Origin: Entophlyctis helioformis
Taxonomy: Eukaryota > Chytridiomycota > Chytridiomycetes > Chytridiales > Chytriomycetaceae
Reading direction: 5' to 3'
Assembly: GCA_025526915.1 (NCBI GenBank)
Contig: JAHLKH010000051.1
Span: forward strand, 62,001-126,000
DNA: 64,000 nt
This document shows positions 11,540 to 22,388 of this stretch, piece by piece. Position 1 is the stretch's first letter. Every line of letters begins with the position of its first letter. Below the pieces are notes generated by a model. It was given only the letters and a program-made list of their open reading frames with translations. It ran no database searches and was not told the DNA's origin. Position numbers and translations under genes: made by a program.

Positions 11540-14400
11540 TCATTCGGCCATGGCCGCCTCGGCCTCCTCCACCTCGCTCGTCATGAGCTTGATGCGCGTG
11601 AGCGCCTGCTTGGCCAGCTCCGTCCTGCCCGCACGCTTAAACTCAACGGCGCGTGTCTTGGTCTCGGCAATGGCCGCGCGCACTTGGCTCAGGTACGCCT
11701 CCATGGTCAGCTTGCCCAGCTGGATGAGCGTCACGAGCATGTTCATGCGGATCTCAAACGCCGCCTTGCGGTCCACGAGATCGTCCGGCACCGGCCGCTT
11801 CGCCGCCTGGAGCTGCGCCATCTGCTGCTGCACCTGGCCGTACTCGTGCTCGAGCACCTGGTTCGATGCAATGCGGTCCGGGCTGCCACGCGAGTCAGTT
11901 GGGGGAAGATGGAGGGGATGAGAGCCGGCTCGTCCATGCCAGCACAAACCACTTACTTGAGAAAGTCGAGCTCGAGCTCGTCAATGTCAACGGCCGTGGG
12001 TGCAGATGACGCGGCCGGAGCCGGCGATGGCTTGGCAGACGGCGCAGGAGAAGCAGGCGCAGAACTGCCGCGAGAGTGGCCGCCCGCTGCCGGCGACAGT
12101 CCAGATGCTGGTGCAGCGACTGGTGCTGGTGCCGGCGCAGGCTTGACCGTGGCTGGAGAAGCAGGAGCTGGCGTGACGACTGGTGCACGCAATGGAGGTG
12201 CAGCAGCAGCAGCAGCAGCCGGAACCGCCATCGCCGGACCTGCGCCAAACTGCACAACCATCCACCGCTCCGTCTTGGTGACCATGTCCGCCTTGACGAG
12301 CGGCGCGCGCAGGCGGATCTTGATCTCGAGCTTGCCGCCCGTCGCCCGACGCGGGTTCGCCGGATCCATCAGCTCAACCACCTCGTGGATCTCGCACTTG
12401 CCGAGCAGTGCGTCCAGCTTGACGGCCGCCTTGCCAATCGGCACTTTACGCGCCATCACAAACCCGAGCAGCCCGCCGCCGCCCTTGGTGTGCGACACCT
12501 CAAACACGGCTTTGCGGCGCTCAAGGTACCGCTGGAACGGCCGGTTGCGCTCGATGCGCACGCGCTTGGTGTACGCGTACTCGGGCTGCGCCGTCTTGCG
12601 CACAACGGCCGTCTCGCCCTTGCCGTCCGCCCCCGTGGCCCCAGACTCGTCTTGCGGCCAGCCGACATCAAAGCTGACGCTGCTGTCAATCTCGGCCGCC
12701 GACGCCGCCTCGCGCGTGTTCAGATCCAGCGCGCGGCAGATGCACACCTCCATCTCGTCGACCCCGACATCGCTGTTCATCTGCGAGATCGTGTACGTGA
12801 GGGGCTCGTACGCAAACGTGAACGGCAGACCGCCCGCCGGCTCCCCGGCTCCCGCAGCCGTGGATCGAAGCAGCTGCACTGCCTCCATGTCTGTCGCCAT
12901 CGCCTTTTTGCGCTTGTGAAAGTCGAGAGCGAGATCCTTCTGGTTGCTCTTAAAGTACTGGGCAGAGAGCGTCGTGCACAGATCGATCTGCGACTGGAGC
13001 GTTGTCAGGACGTGCTCGTAAATGTCCTTGGAAGACCCTGTCGTTGCAGCAGTCGGGACAGCTGACAGGGCTGGCGTCGATGTTCCAGTGGCCACTGTGC
13101 GAGGCTGTGCTGGCAGGACAGTCTTGGCAGGTGATGCAGGGGCAGAGGCCGGTTGTGCCAGCGAGGCCTTGGCAGCGCTAGTGGGCGTGGCAGGCTCGTC
13201 AGGCGGAGGCGAGTCTGGCAGCACAAAGGACGGCGGCAGGGGGTTGCCGAGCGACAGCGCGTCAATGGCGTCCTGGATCTGCTTGGACACGCCGAGCATC
13301 TCGCGTGCCTTGTTGACGTCGTTGGCGCGCTTGGCACGCAGCGCCGCCTGCTTGTACTCGGTCTGCCGCTTCTGCATCGCTGCAATCGACCCGAGCGGCG
13401 CCGTGTTGAGGGACGGAGCCGACGCGGACGGCGAGCTCGACTGCTGCTGCGTAGCAATCTCTTGCGCGCGCGCCTCAAGTGCCTTGAGCGATCGCAGCGA
13501 GTCCAGCGCACCCGTCTTGTCGCCCGTGCGTTTCTTGTTGACGGCCTTGATCCTCTCGAGCTGGATGTACTTGGCAAGCAGCGACGGATCGCTGGTCTTG
13601 AGACGGTGCTCGAGCGACAGCTCGTCGTCGGTTGGCTCTTGGGCGGCAGGCGTCGTGTCGGCCGCCTCTTGCTGTGCCGGCTCAACGGGCGATGCGGGCT
13701 CAACGGGCGATACAGGCTCGTGATGATCCTCGTGTTGTGCTTGGTCGTGGTCGATGTGGTCGTCGAGATGCTCGCCGCCGTGGTGCTCGCCGCCAACCCG
13801 GCGAAGCTCGGCCTGTCCAGCGCGCCGTCAGTTGTGGCATGACCGACAGCGCAGGCTACAAGACATGCGCAGACAGCGCAGACAGGCGCAGGGCCTCACC
13901 AGCAGGTGCGGATCGTTCATGTCTTCGTCGGTCAGCTCGACGTGCACATCGTCGTCGCCGTCGTGCAGCCCAACGTGCGTCGACAGCCCGGCTTCCTCCA
14001 GCACCCTTGCCACGAGCTCGTCGTGCGGCACCTGCGCATCCGCCAGCGGTGAAGGTGCCGCCACAGCAGCAGGAGCAACGGCAGGACGCACAGCTGCCGG
14101 CTGCTGTGGTGGCTGTGGCTGTGGCGGCTTCGCTCTGGCCGGCTGCGGCGGCTGCTTCGCCCTGGCCGGTGCAGGAGCACCCACGCCGGCCGAGTCTGGG
14201 TCGTGGCCAGATAAGGCGGCCAGCTCGGCGAGCAGCGACGGGTCGTTCAAGTCGTCGTCGGTAAAGTGGTGCGGCAGCTGGTCGGGATCCATGCCAAAGT
14301 CCAGGTCGCCGAGACCGCCCGCAGACGGCCGTGTGCCGCCGGTTGCTGCCGGCTTCTTGCTGCTGCTGCTGCTGCTGCTGCTGCCACCGAATCCCCACAT
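11540..14400 (-). CDS. CC2D1/Lgd family protein (DM14 and C2 domains), ESCRT-III regulator
   Basis: Exons 14400-13900, 13812-11957 and 11882-11540 give 899 residues in phase. CC2D1/Lgd proteins bind the ESCRT-III subunit Snf7/CHMP4 in endosomal sorting. Two short repeats near the N-terminus (DDDLNDPSLLAEL and DEDMNDPHLLAEL) are joined by Pro/Ala-rich linkers. DM14-type helical units follow (KYIQLERIKAVNKKRTGDK, QTEYKQAALRAKRANDVNKA, and one near YFKSNQKDLALDFHKRKK). The C2 domain spans roughly residues 500-680. A conserved C-terminal helix begins NPDRIASNQVLEHEYGQVQ after the last intron. The exon 1/2 junction rebuilds the second LLAEL repeat, which supports it. An in-frame upstream ATG at 14439 would add 13 residues; I chose MWGFGG at 14400. 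Confidence 0.88.
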
Positions 14401-14479
14401 GCTTTGAGCGGGAGCAGTTGACGAGATGTGCGGCAACATCGGACGCGTTCATTGTGCCTGTAAAACGAGACCGTCCGGC

Positions 14480-16161
14480 TCAGTCTCTGGCTAAGTTCTC
14501 CTTGTCAGAGTCGCTGCAAACGCCGCTCAGACTGCTCTCGTCGCTGTCCGTGCCACTCCACTGGCGGCTCTTTTTCCTGCCCTGCGTCTTGGCACTCTTC
14601 TTCGAACTGGCACTCGTGGCCGGCTTGGCCATGACTGCCTTTGCGGCCTTGGGTTGCCGAGGCTCGCGTGTCTTGGGTCTCAGGTACGCTCCCAGCTCGC
14701 CACCGATCTGCGCAAACCCGGGCATCTGCTCAATGGCCACCATCGTCATCGGGTCAGAGAACCCAAAGAACAGCGGGCCAGAGACTCTCGTGCGGCCATG
14801 CTACCAACACGTCCATCAGGGCATCGTGTCAGTCTGCGCGGACGGCAGGAAGAGCAACATGGGCAGACATGGTGGCAATGTACCTTTTTGGACATGGCGT
14901 TGCACACGTCTGTCCACGGACGCGTGGGGCTTGAGCCGCTGAAGACGCGGCCATTGTCTGACGTGACGGTGAACACGGGTCCTGTCTCGCTGCTGCTGAT
15001 GCACATGGTCCACTGGCGATCAAAGTGCCATTTGGTCGACTCAAAGCCGACAGGGTATGGATGGCGGAACATGCACTAGCCACACACACAGATACATGCA
15101 TGCATTCAACAGGATGTGAGTGTGTTGATGCTGTACGTGGGACCGCGTGACGATGCAACTCACGCCTGGATGGCACCAGTAGAGGGCCGCGCTGGATGGA
15201 TCGGTGACCAGGCTGCCCAGCCGCGTGATCGTGACGCGGTTGCTCCATATCGTGAATGGCGCACTGACGCTCCATGGCACATTGCCAAAGGATGCACCGT
15301 CCGATGGTATCAGAGCAGCAGCTGTAGCAGAGGCAGCAGCGCGTTTGCGGACAGCCTTGGTATCATGCGCATCCTGTAAAAGCAGCACAGCGTACGCTTT
15401 AGCTCTTCTTGAACGCAGTCCAATGCACACGAAGCAAGCTGGTGGCGAGATGGACACTCACTGAGACAGCCTCTGACAGTGGTCCCTGAGACTGTCTTCT
15501 GGCCGATCGGCGTGTTGGTTCCTTGGTCTGCCCCTTGGATGCGGCGTGTGGTTCACTCTGTCGCTTGCGCTTCGCACTGCCAGCAGCAGCAGCAGCAGTA
15601 GCAGAAGTCGCTGATCGAGAGTCTCCTCCGGTGGCAAGACCAAGCATACGCAGCATCTCTTGGTTGCGAGCAATGTTCCGCTGCCGCTCCAGCTCGTACG
15701 GCGACAGCGGCAGGTGGCCGCCAGCAACGCCGTGACGAGCAACGCTTGGGTGGAGCGGGCCGACAGCCACAACGAGATCCGTCTTCTCGTGCGTGGCAGC
15801 ACTGCGCCGCTTGGCCGGCACGCTCGTGGATGGGCGTCTGCTGTCGTAGTCGCTGTTGTAGTCGCTGTTGTAGTCGCTGCCGGCCGCTGTCGCCGTGGCT
15901 GCCCGTGTCGGCGGGAGTGGGTTGTGACTTGGCCGTGCGACGACCGGCCGGCTTGCCCGACCCAACGCGGCTGCGGCCGTCGTGGTCATCGTCGCTGTGC
16001 ATGTCATCAAAGAAGAGCGCATTCAAGACTTCAGGCCGCTGCGAGGCTGCGCTGGTGCTCTTGCGAGTGCGCAGTGTTCGTCCAGTGCCGGTGCCGGTGC
16101 CGATATCAGCAGGCCGGTCTGCATCCGTCGCATGCGCTGCTGTATCTGTCGGTTCCGGCAT
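14480..16161 (-). CDS. FYRN/FYRC-domain nuclear protein, TBRG1-like
   Basis: Inferred exons are 16161-15945, 15886-15462, 15373-15164, 15075-14884 and 14800-14480, giving 454 residues. The N-terminal half is low-complexity and basic, with a 12-nt tandem repeat (SDYN units) and the segment ERQRNIARNQEMLRMLGL. The second half matches FYRN/FYRC architecture: ITRLGSLVTDPSSAALYW, then YPVGFESTKWHFD, GPVFTVTSD, FSGSSPTRPWTDVCN and PLFFGFSDPMTMVAIEQMPG. This order is that of TBRG1, a nuclear growth regulator; FYR domains also occur in MLL-type and JARID-type proteins, whose catalytic domains are absent here. The C-terminus is Ser/Lys-rich. The first intron (58 nt, GTCGTC donor) is inferred only because two frames must be joined; the other three have good sites. 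Confidence 0.75.
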
Positions 16162-16368
16162 GACACTGGATCGGATTCGGACGTTTTGCAGTTTTCGGAC
16201 AAGAAGGCTTGGACGAAAAGCAAGCGGCAAGAAGCTAGAAGCAGCCTTGCACGACCTCTTGTGTATGGTCATGTGTTTGTTTAATGCATGCTGGCTGAAC
16301 AACCAGCCAGGAGATGATAGTGTAGGAGAAAAGAGGGAAAGCCAGAGACATCAAGACAGGCCGGTCCT

Positions 16369-17451
16369 CTACGCGTACACACGCATGCGCTTGGTGATCT
16401 CTGGTGCGCCAAGAGCCTGCATACCCGCAGCCTCGCGCGTGTAGTCGTCCAGCGACGGCTCGTCTCCCGGGACGCGCTGCTTCTTCTCCTCGTCGTCGCT
16501 CGTCACGATCGAGAGGGGCGACAGGTCCTCGGCGCCGGTCATCTCGTCCGTGCCAGCGACAAAGGGACGTTTGTTGTCAAACGCGACGCGCAGGGCTTCC
16601 TCGCCAATGAGCTCAATGTCGTAGCGCTGGTTGAACCAGCCGTAGATGCGCGACGGGAATGCGCGCCAGCCCGACTGGTTCTTGCCTGTGATATAGCCGA
16701 GTGCCGGGAACGCAATCGAGTTGGGGAGGAAGTACTCTGGCGACACTTCGGACGGCACAATCTTGGTGATGGTTTTGGGCACCGCCTTGGCCTCGTCGGC
16801 AGCAAGTGCATCCGCCGTCTCGGCAGGCTTAGCAGCAGCATCCTTGTCCTTCTTGGCCGCGTCTGCAGCGGGTGCCTCGTCAGGAGCCGGCAGCGTGACC
16901 TGCGTGGGGACCGTCGAAGCGCCCTCGACCATGCCCAGCATGGCATGGCGCCACACAAGCGGCCCAACGGCCACCACGCCCATCTCGGGATCGTACTTTG
17001 GCAGACGCAGGCCCGGCGGCAGATAGTCGTTCGGATCGCGGCTGGGCAGGTAGAAGAAGCCAGCAAACCAGCCGGCCCAGGTGCGGCGCCGTGCCTCTCT
17101 GGCGATCTTCTCCTGCTCCTTGAGCGCATCCTCGACAAACATCTCGCGGGCATTCCACATGATGGTGCGCACGCTGGACCGCACCATGGCCGTGTGCTTG
17201 GGCTCGACGAGGTCGTAGTCGAGCGCCGCAGCATCAAACACGGGCTTGACGTACTCCTTGAACCAGTACCTTGCCCAGTAGGTCGGCTCGATAAAGACGG
17301 TGACCTTGCGAGGAAGGTCGTTGGGGTCCATGGGCTGGTTGGCAAGGACAGCCGCACGGTCGGCGATCGACTGGCGGATGCGAGAGACCTGCCACTTGTC
17401 GTAGGCAGCGAGGCCGGCAACGGCAGCGGCCGTCGTGAAGAAAATGAGCAT
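16369..17451 (-). CDS. TIM54: mitochondrial inner membrane translocase subunit Tim54
   Basis: Tim54 is part of the TIM22 complex, which inserts carrier proteins into the mitochondrial inner membrane. The family pattern is clear: [24 protein letters not shown] (membrane anchor), [34 protein letters not shown], and the [10 protein letters not shown] and [27 protein letters not shown] regions. I give the first in-frame ATG (17451, 360 residues). Conserved residues just upstream (PYRPSRN) show the true protein starts earlier. The nearest ATG at 17596 is in another frame by one base and no intron I can find joins them, so the start is unresolved: an upstream exon, a 1-nt sequence error or a non-AUG start. 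It is divergent from the coatomer zeta gene. Confidence 0.88.
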   Translation of the reverse strand: MLIFFTTAAAVAGLAAYDKWQVSRIRQSIADRAAVLANQPMDPNDLPRKVTVFIEPTYWARYWFKEYVKPVFDAAALDYDLVEPKHTAMVRSSVRTIMWNAREMFVEDALKEQEKIAREARRRTWAGWFAGFFYLPSRDPNDYLPPGLRLPKYDPEMGVVAVGPLVWRHAMLGMVEGASTVPTQVTLPAPDEAPAADAAKKDKDAAAKPAETADALAADEAKAVPKTITKIVPSEVSPEYFLPNSIAFPALGYITGKNQSGWRAFPSRIYGWFNQRYDIELIGEEALRVAFDNKRPFVAGTDEMTGAEDLSPLSIVTSDDEEKKQRVPGDEPSLDDYTREAAGMQALGAPEITKRMRVYA

Positions 17452-17645
17452 GTTGCGGGACGGGCGGTACGGGCGGCGGGGCAGCGGAGCGGCCGAATGC
17501 GGCGTGTGGGCATCGGCGGACGGGTTGGGAATGGAGGTGGCAGCGGCCGGTGGCAGCCGCAGCAGCCGTCGCTGTCGTCGTCGTTGTCGTCGACATGTTG
17601 CTCGTTGTGGTTCGACGTTGCCCAAAGCTCGGCAAGATCATACGT

Positions 17646-18641
17646 ATGGTTCGCCACTACGCCAACCTGGTGCGTCGTGTGTGCGCTGCTACGGGGCTGT
17701 CATGCCTGCGCTGCTACGGGGCAGCCTTGCGTTGCCTTGCGTTGCCTTTCACTCGCACTCGCCCAGCCTACTCGCACTCACACGCACTTGAACGGACAGA
17801 GCCTCGTGTCGGTCAAGGCCGCCATTGTGCTCGACTCGGAGGGCCACCGGGTGCTGGCCAAGTACTACTCGGCCGACTACCCGAGCGCCAAGGAGCAGAA
17901 GGCCTTTGAGAAGAACCTGTTTGACAAGACCAAGCGAGTGTCGAGTGCGTCGCTGCTGCCTCTCCATCCCACTCTGTCTATCTGTCTGTTGGTCTGTTGG
18001 TCTGTTTGTCTGTCTGCTTACCACATGCCTGCCCGCTCGCATGCTTGCCCGCCGCTTCGATGCCCGCCTGCCCGCCGCCTGGATGCACGGCCTGCCAGGC
18101 GAGATCATCCTGTTTGATAACCTGGTGGTCGTGTACAAGTCCATTGTCGATGTCTTCATCTACTTTGTCGGCTCCATGGACGAGAACGAGATCATGCTGC
18201 AGTCCGTGCTGGGCGGCTTCAGCGACGCCCTGACCATTCTGCTCAAGTGCGTCTGCTGCTGCCGCCGCCGTTGCTCTGCTGCTGTGCCGCGAGGCTTGTC
18301 GCGCTGTTGGCGGCGGTGTGGCTCACACGCGGCGTGTATGGCCTGGCAGGAACCAAGTCGAGAAGCGCATGATGATGGACAACATGGACGTCACTCTGCT
18401 CACGCTTGACGAGACTGTGGATGACGGGTAGGCAGCGCCGCGTGCAACGGATCGCGTCTGCAGGCGTGCCGCCCTAACTCGAGTGCCGTGCAGCATCATT
18501 CTCGAGACGGACGCATCACAGATTGCTTCGCGTGTCACGAAGCGCTCCACGGAGCTCGAGAGCTTCCAGTCGGGCGAGCAGACGATTGCACAGGCCCTCA
18601 AGACTGCACAAGAGCAGCTCGCCAAGCGCTTCTACACGTAA
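17646..18641 (+). CDS. coatomer subunit zeta (COPI coat)
   Basis: Exons 17646-17669, 17800-17944, 18099-18246, 18350-18427 and 18494-18641 give 180 residues, the family's usual size. Zeta-COP is the small longin-fold subunit of the COPI coat for Golgi-to-ER transport. Recognisable blocks are [87 protein letters not shown] and a C-terminal amphipathic helix. All five exons join in phase at GT-AG sites, and the first is only 24 nt. The start is about 50-200 bp from the divergent TIM54 start, so they probably share a promoter. Confidence 0.93.
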
Positions 18642-18841
18642 TTCCGAACGGCCGCCCATCCCCCATATCCCGTCCATCCTTTGGTCCAGCAACCGCAGCT
18701 GCCACAGCCACAGACCCACGCAGCCAGCCCGCCAGCCTAGATATCCTCTTGTCAAGCCAATGAAATGCGAGTCTGGTGGTCGGCACATCCACATGGAGAG
18801 TTTACTGCGCAGGTGCAACGGGCAATCCAGGCAGGCACGGT

Positions 18842-19726
18842 CTAGATCATGCCCAGGCGCTCCAGACGGGCTCTCCGGACCTCTTCCTGCAGCTTGAGAT
18901 GCTTCTTCTGGCGCTTGGGCAGCTCAATGGCCTTGAGCTCATTGCCGCGCTTGTACCACCTGTCCAGTCCCACAGCGTCAGTCCAGCAGCCGGCCAAAGG
19001 AAACAGCGCGCGCAAGGAGACGCCGAGACAGAGACCAAGAGCGACGTACTCGCGCCAGCCGAGAATATACTTGCGCATCTGCGACTTGATGCCCAGCTTC
19101 TTCATCTCGCGGGACGTGGCGACAAAGAGGTGGTTCCAGTCCTTGAACTTGTCCGTGGCCGTCGGCGTGTTTCTGCCGATCGCCTTGAAGAACGAGGCGG
19201 GGTCCTGGACCGCACCTGTCATTGGCAGGCCGTATGGCATTGCGTTGCATGCGTGTGTCAGCCAGTCAGCCAGTGAGCCAGCCAGACAGCCAGCCGCGCT
19301 AGCCGCGCCAGTCGTGAACGCCGAGTGATCTCCAGCTGCTCGACTGCTGGCTGGCGTCGCTTGGCCGTCTGCTGCGACGGCAGCGAGAGCGGCTGCCACA
19401 CCACAGCCGCGCAGCCGCACAGCAGCACCAGACTGCCCAAGGCTGCCCAAGGCCGTCCAAGGCTGCACAGCAAACGCACCAGACGGAAGCGGGACGTGCG
19501 CACGGCGGTCGCCTGCAGACAGCTCCATGTACTTGGCAGCAACCTCCTTGTTGGGAATGGCGTACGTGGACTTGCTGCGCACACCGGCCGCCATCCAGCT
19601 GCGCCATGTCGCCGGCTGGACAGCGGCTGTGAAGGACGGCACAGATGCCGCCGATGCTGCTGCCGATGCTGCCGATGCTGTCGATGCTGCTCTTGCGGCC
19701 GTCGCTCTTGCCGTTGCTGCCAGCAT
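18842..19726 (-). CDS. mitochondrial small ribosomal subunit protein mS41 (Fyv4, IGR motif)
   Basis: Exons 19726-19504 and 19215-18842 give 198 residues. The IGR domain lies in the second exon: PASFFKAIGRNTPTATDKF, then DWNHLF, KKLGIKSQMRKYILGWREY. Fyv4/mS41 is a component of the fungal mitochondrial ribosome small subunit. The Ala/Arg/Ser-rich N-terminus (MLAATARATAARAAS) looks like a mitochondrial targeting sequence. The intron is long for this window (288 nt) with donor GTGCGC. A basic, Lys/Arg-rich tail follows the domain. It is transcribed divergently from LTV1 with only 62 bp between the start codons. Confidence 0.85.
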   Translation of the reverse strand: MLAATARATAARAASTASAASAAASAASVPSFTAAVQPATWRSWMAAGVRSKSTYAIPNKEVAAKYMELSAGDRRAHVPLPSGAFAVQPWTALGSLGQSGAAVRLRGCGVAAALAAVAADGQATPASSRAAGDHSAFTTGAASAAGCLAGSLADWLTHACNAMPYGLPMTGAVQDPASFFKAIGRNTPTATDKFKDWNHLFVATSREMKKLGIKSQMRKYILGWREYVALGLCLGVSLRALFPLAGCWTDAVGLDRWYKRGNELKAIELPKRQKKHLKLQEEVRRARLERLGMI

Positions 19727-19788
19727 GTCGAATCGAATGTCGAAAATCGCAAAACTTTTTTTGTTGCGGCTTTCCGAAACAGCTGGAC
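19727..19788. promoter_or_regulatory. 62-bp shared promoter of mS41 and LTV1
   Basis: The whole intergenic space between two divergent ribosome-related genes. It is A/T-rich compared with its surroundings and holds a run of seven T (about 19757-19763). No TATA box is evident on either strand. I infer a bidirectional promoter from the spacing alone. Confidence 0.5.
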
Positions 19789-22293
19789 ATGGGCAACGAC
19801 ACCGACACACCGCTGGCAGGTGCAGCCGCATACGCAGGTGCAGCCGCAGACGCAGCCGCAGACGCTGGCGACAAGGCCGATGCGGTGCCGGCCAAGGGCC
19901 CCGCGCAGATGTCGGCCAGCCGCAAGAAAAAGGGCTTCATCGACAACTCCAAGGCCGTCAAGTTCCAGGTTGTGCACCGCTCGCAGCGTGATCCCCGCAT
20001 GGCCGACGAAACCGCCTCTCGCCTGGTGCTGCGGCCGCTGCCTCCGTCGTCCAACCTCTTACGGGCAAGTGCCTGCTGCTGATGCTGCTGCTGTTTTGTT
20101 GCCGTTGCCGTTGTTGCTGCCGCCAGCCTCCTGCGGGCTTGCCAGCTGTGTTGCTGTGCAGCATTGGGGCTGACACAGAATGCGAATGCAGAAAGGTCGT
20201 GGTGCGTTTGAAGGGTCCGCTTCCGAGCCGCCGTCGTTCCTTGACACGGCCGGCACAGGCGATGTGCTGGACTATGGCAACTACGGCCCGTCCAGGGGCG
20301 GCGACGATGACGACGATGACGACGATGATGACGACGATGACATGGACTTTGACGATCTGGACGAGATGGACTTTGGCGAGGATGACGGCGAGGGAGAGGG
20401 ATACGACGACATGTCGGACGAGGACGGCGAGGACGGCGAGGGAGAGGAGGACGGCGACAAAGGAGACGCGCGGCTGAGGATCCGGCTCAGCGCGGCCGAG
20501 GCCAAGCGGGCGGCCAAGTCGGCCAAGTCGACGCCGGCTGCCAAGAGTGGCAGTGCCAAGCTCAAGGCGTACGACGGGTTCACGGCCGCGACGGCGACGG
20601 CTGCTGCCGAGGCGTCCGTGTACGGCATCTTTTACAAGGACCAGGACTCGTACGACTACATGCAGCATCTCAAGGGCATGGGTGACGATCCCACGGCCGT
20701 GTTCCTGCCTGCCAAGTCGGAGCGCGCCAAGCCTGAGAAGGACGCTGGCATCCGGTTCAAGGTTCGTTGGTGCAGATCGCTGCAATGCTGGATGAGATGC
20801 CGTATGGCTTCGTGGCTGACGTTGGACTGGGTGACAGGAATCTGCTGCGAGCACGTCCATGGGCGGTATCTCGCTGCCGAGCGACGCTCTGCCATCTGCA
20901 CAAGAAGAGGACATTGGCCTGTTGAACCGTGCCGCTGTTCCGTCTGGTAAGCCTGCCCCGTGCCAATCGGCGCCACATGATGCCATGGCAACTCATCGTC
21001 TCTATTCGCGCAACAGGCCTGGATTTGGGGCTCTCTGACTCGGTGCGCGAGGTGCTCTACGCTCTGGAGGACGACGCGTATGTCGAGGACGACCTCGAAG
21101 ACGACTTTTTTGCAGCGTTGGACTCGGACGACATTCCCGAAAAGTTTATGGATCTTGTGCAGGCTGCCGAGGAGGACGACTACGAAATGGACGAGGACGA
21201 GGAGGACTGGATGAGAGACTACCGCCGGTAAGCACGCACAGACGCCGGCCTTGATGCAGAAAGCCAAAAGGCTGACTTTGGCCACGACAGATTCAAGAAG
21301 GATGCCGGCAAGGCACCGCAGGATGACGAGGCGTTCTCTGACTACTCGGACGACACGGATGCGACGCCCAAGGGCCCCGTTCGCGCTGCAGGCGGCGGTG
21401 CACGGTCGACTGCACAGAGCTCGCGCAAGGGTGCACGCACTGCAACAACGTCCATGTCCATGACGTCGTCTGCCCTGTTCAGAAACGACAAGCTCACGCT
21501 GCTCGACGACCGATTCGACAAGATGCTGGAGGAGTACTCGGACGACGAGATTGGCGAGCTGGACCCCGACGACCCGGATGTCGTTGGTCTTGTCGACGCC
21601 ATGACGGCTCTCAGCGGCAAGAAGAACCGGGGCGACGGCCTCAGTCTCGAGGACGGCTCGGACAAGAGCGCACAGCTCGACGTCATGTTTGATGACTTCC
21701 TCGAGAGCACGCAGGTTGTGAGCCGCGGCAAGGCGCTCATCCCCATGCGCAAGCCCATTGACATTGCACGCGACTCGCTGCGGCCAGACGCGCTGGCTGT
21801 GATCGACAAGTACGACATGGTCGAGGAGAGCACGGGCGACAATCCCGAGGACAATGCGGGTCTGTACATGCCCGAGGAGAAGCGCCGCAACACGTGGGAC
21901 GTCGAGTCGGTCATTTCGACCTACTCGAACATCTACAACCACCCCAAGCTCATCCGCGAGATCTCGAAGCCGGGCGGCCCGCAGATCCGCCTCAAGGGCA
22001 AGCACGGCATGCCCACCGTTGTTGCGCCCGAGCCCGAGTCTGGCTCGGACGACAGCGGCAGCGACTTTGACGACGGGGCCAGCCAGATGACCGAGAGCGC
22101 CAACAAGGGCGCTGCACGCGTCAAGGGCGAGAGCAAGGAGGAGAAGAAGGCGCGCAAGGCGGCGGTCAAGGCCGAGCGCCGCGACCGGAGAATGTCCAAA
22201 AAGGCCACCAAGTCTGCGTTCAAGGACGAAAAGCACCGCCAGGCCAAGCAGGTCGGCAACACGGAGCTGCAGCAGGCGGCCATCCCCTTGTAG
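19789..22293 (+). CDS. LTV1: 40S ribosome biogenesis factor LTV1
   Basis: Exons 19789-20064, 20192-20761, 20838-20946, 21017-21227 and 21291-22293 give 722 residues. Ltv1 binds pre-40S particles and helps place Rps3 and export the subunit. Family features: KKKGFIDNSKAVKFQVVHRSQRDP near the N-terminus, YGIFYKDQDSYDYMQHLK in the middle, LPAKSERAKPE, FLESTQVVSRGKALIPM, and the Arg-rich end with WDVESVISTYSNIYNHPKLI. It is longer than yeast or human Ltv1 because of a run of 13 Asp and more acidic stretches in exon 2. The first intron fits only as a GC-AG intron (CGG|GCAAGT). A coding change at the 3' ends of the other exons is excluded by in-phase junctions. Confidence 0.9.
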
Positions 22294-22298
22294 TCGGT

Positions 22299-22304
22299 CA
22301 CGTG
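22299..22304. promoter_or_regulatory. CACGTG E-box between LTV1 and DDX47
   Basis: A palindromic CACGTG lies a few bases after the LTV1 stop and about 85 bp before the helicase ATG. This motif is bound by bHLH factors such as Cbf1/USF in other fungi and animals. Function here is inferred from position only. Confidence 0.35.
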
Positions 22305-22388
22305 ATTAAAGGTTATTGTTTGTTGTTTTTGCAGAATATTTTTTTTTTTTGCACTTGACAAGTCGCGACTTTGAATTCCATCGCAACC

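Noticed and set aside
11453..12919. Long plus-strand open frame opposite the CC2D1-type gene
   Set aside because: It is the antisense of a well-supported gene and has no domain; GC-rich codon bias keeps the opposite frame open.
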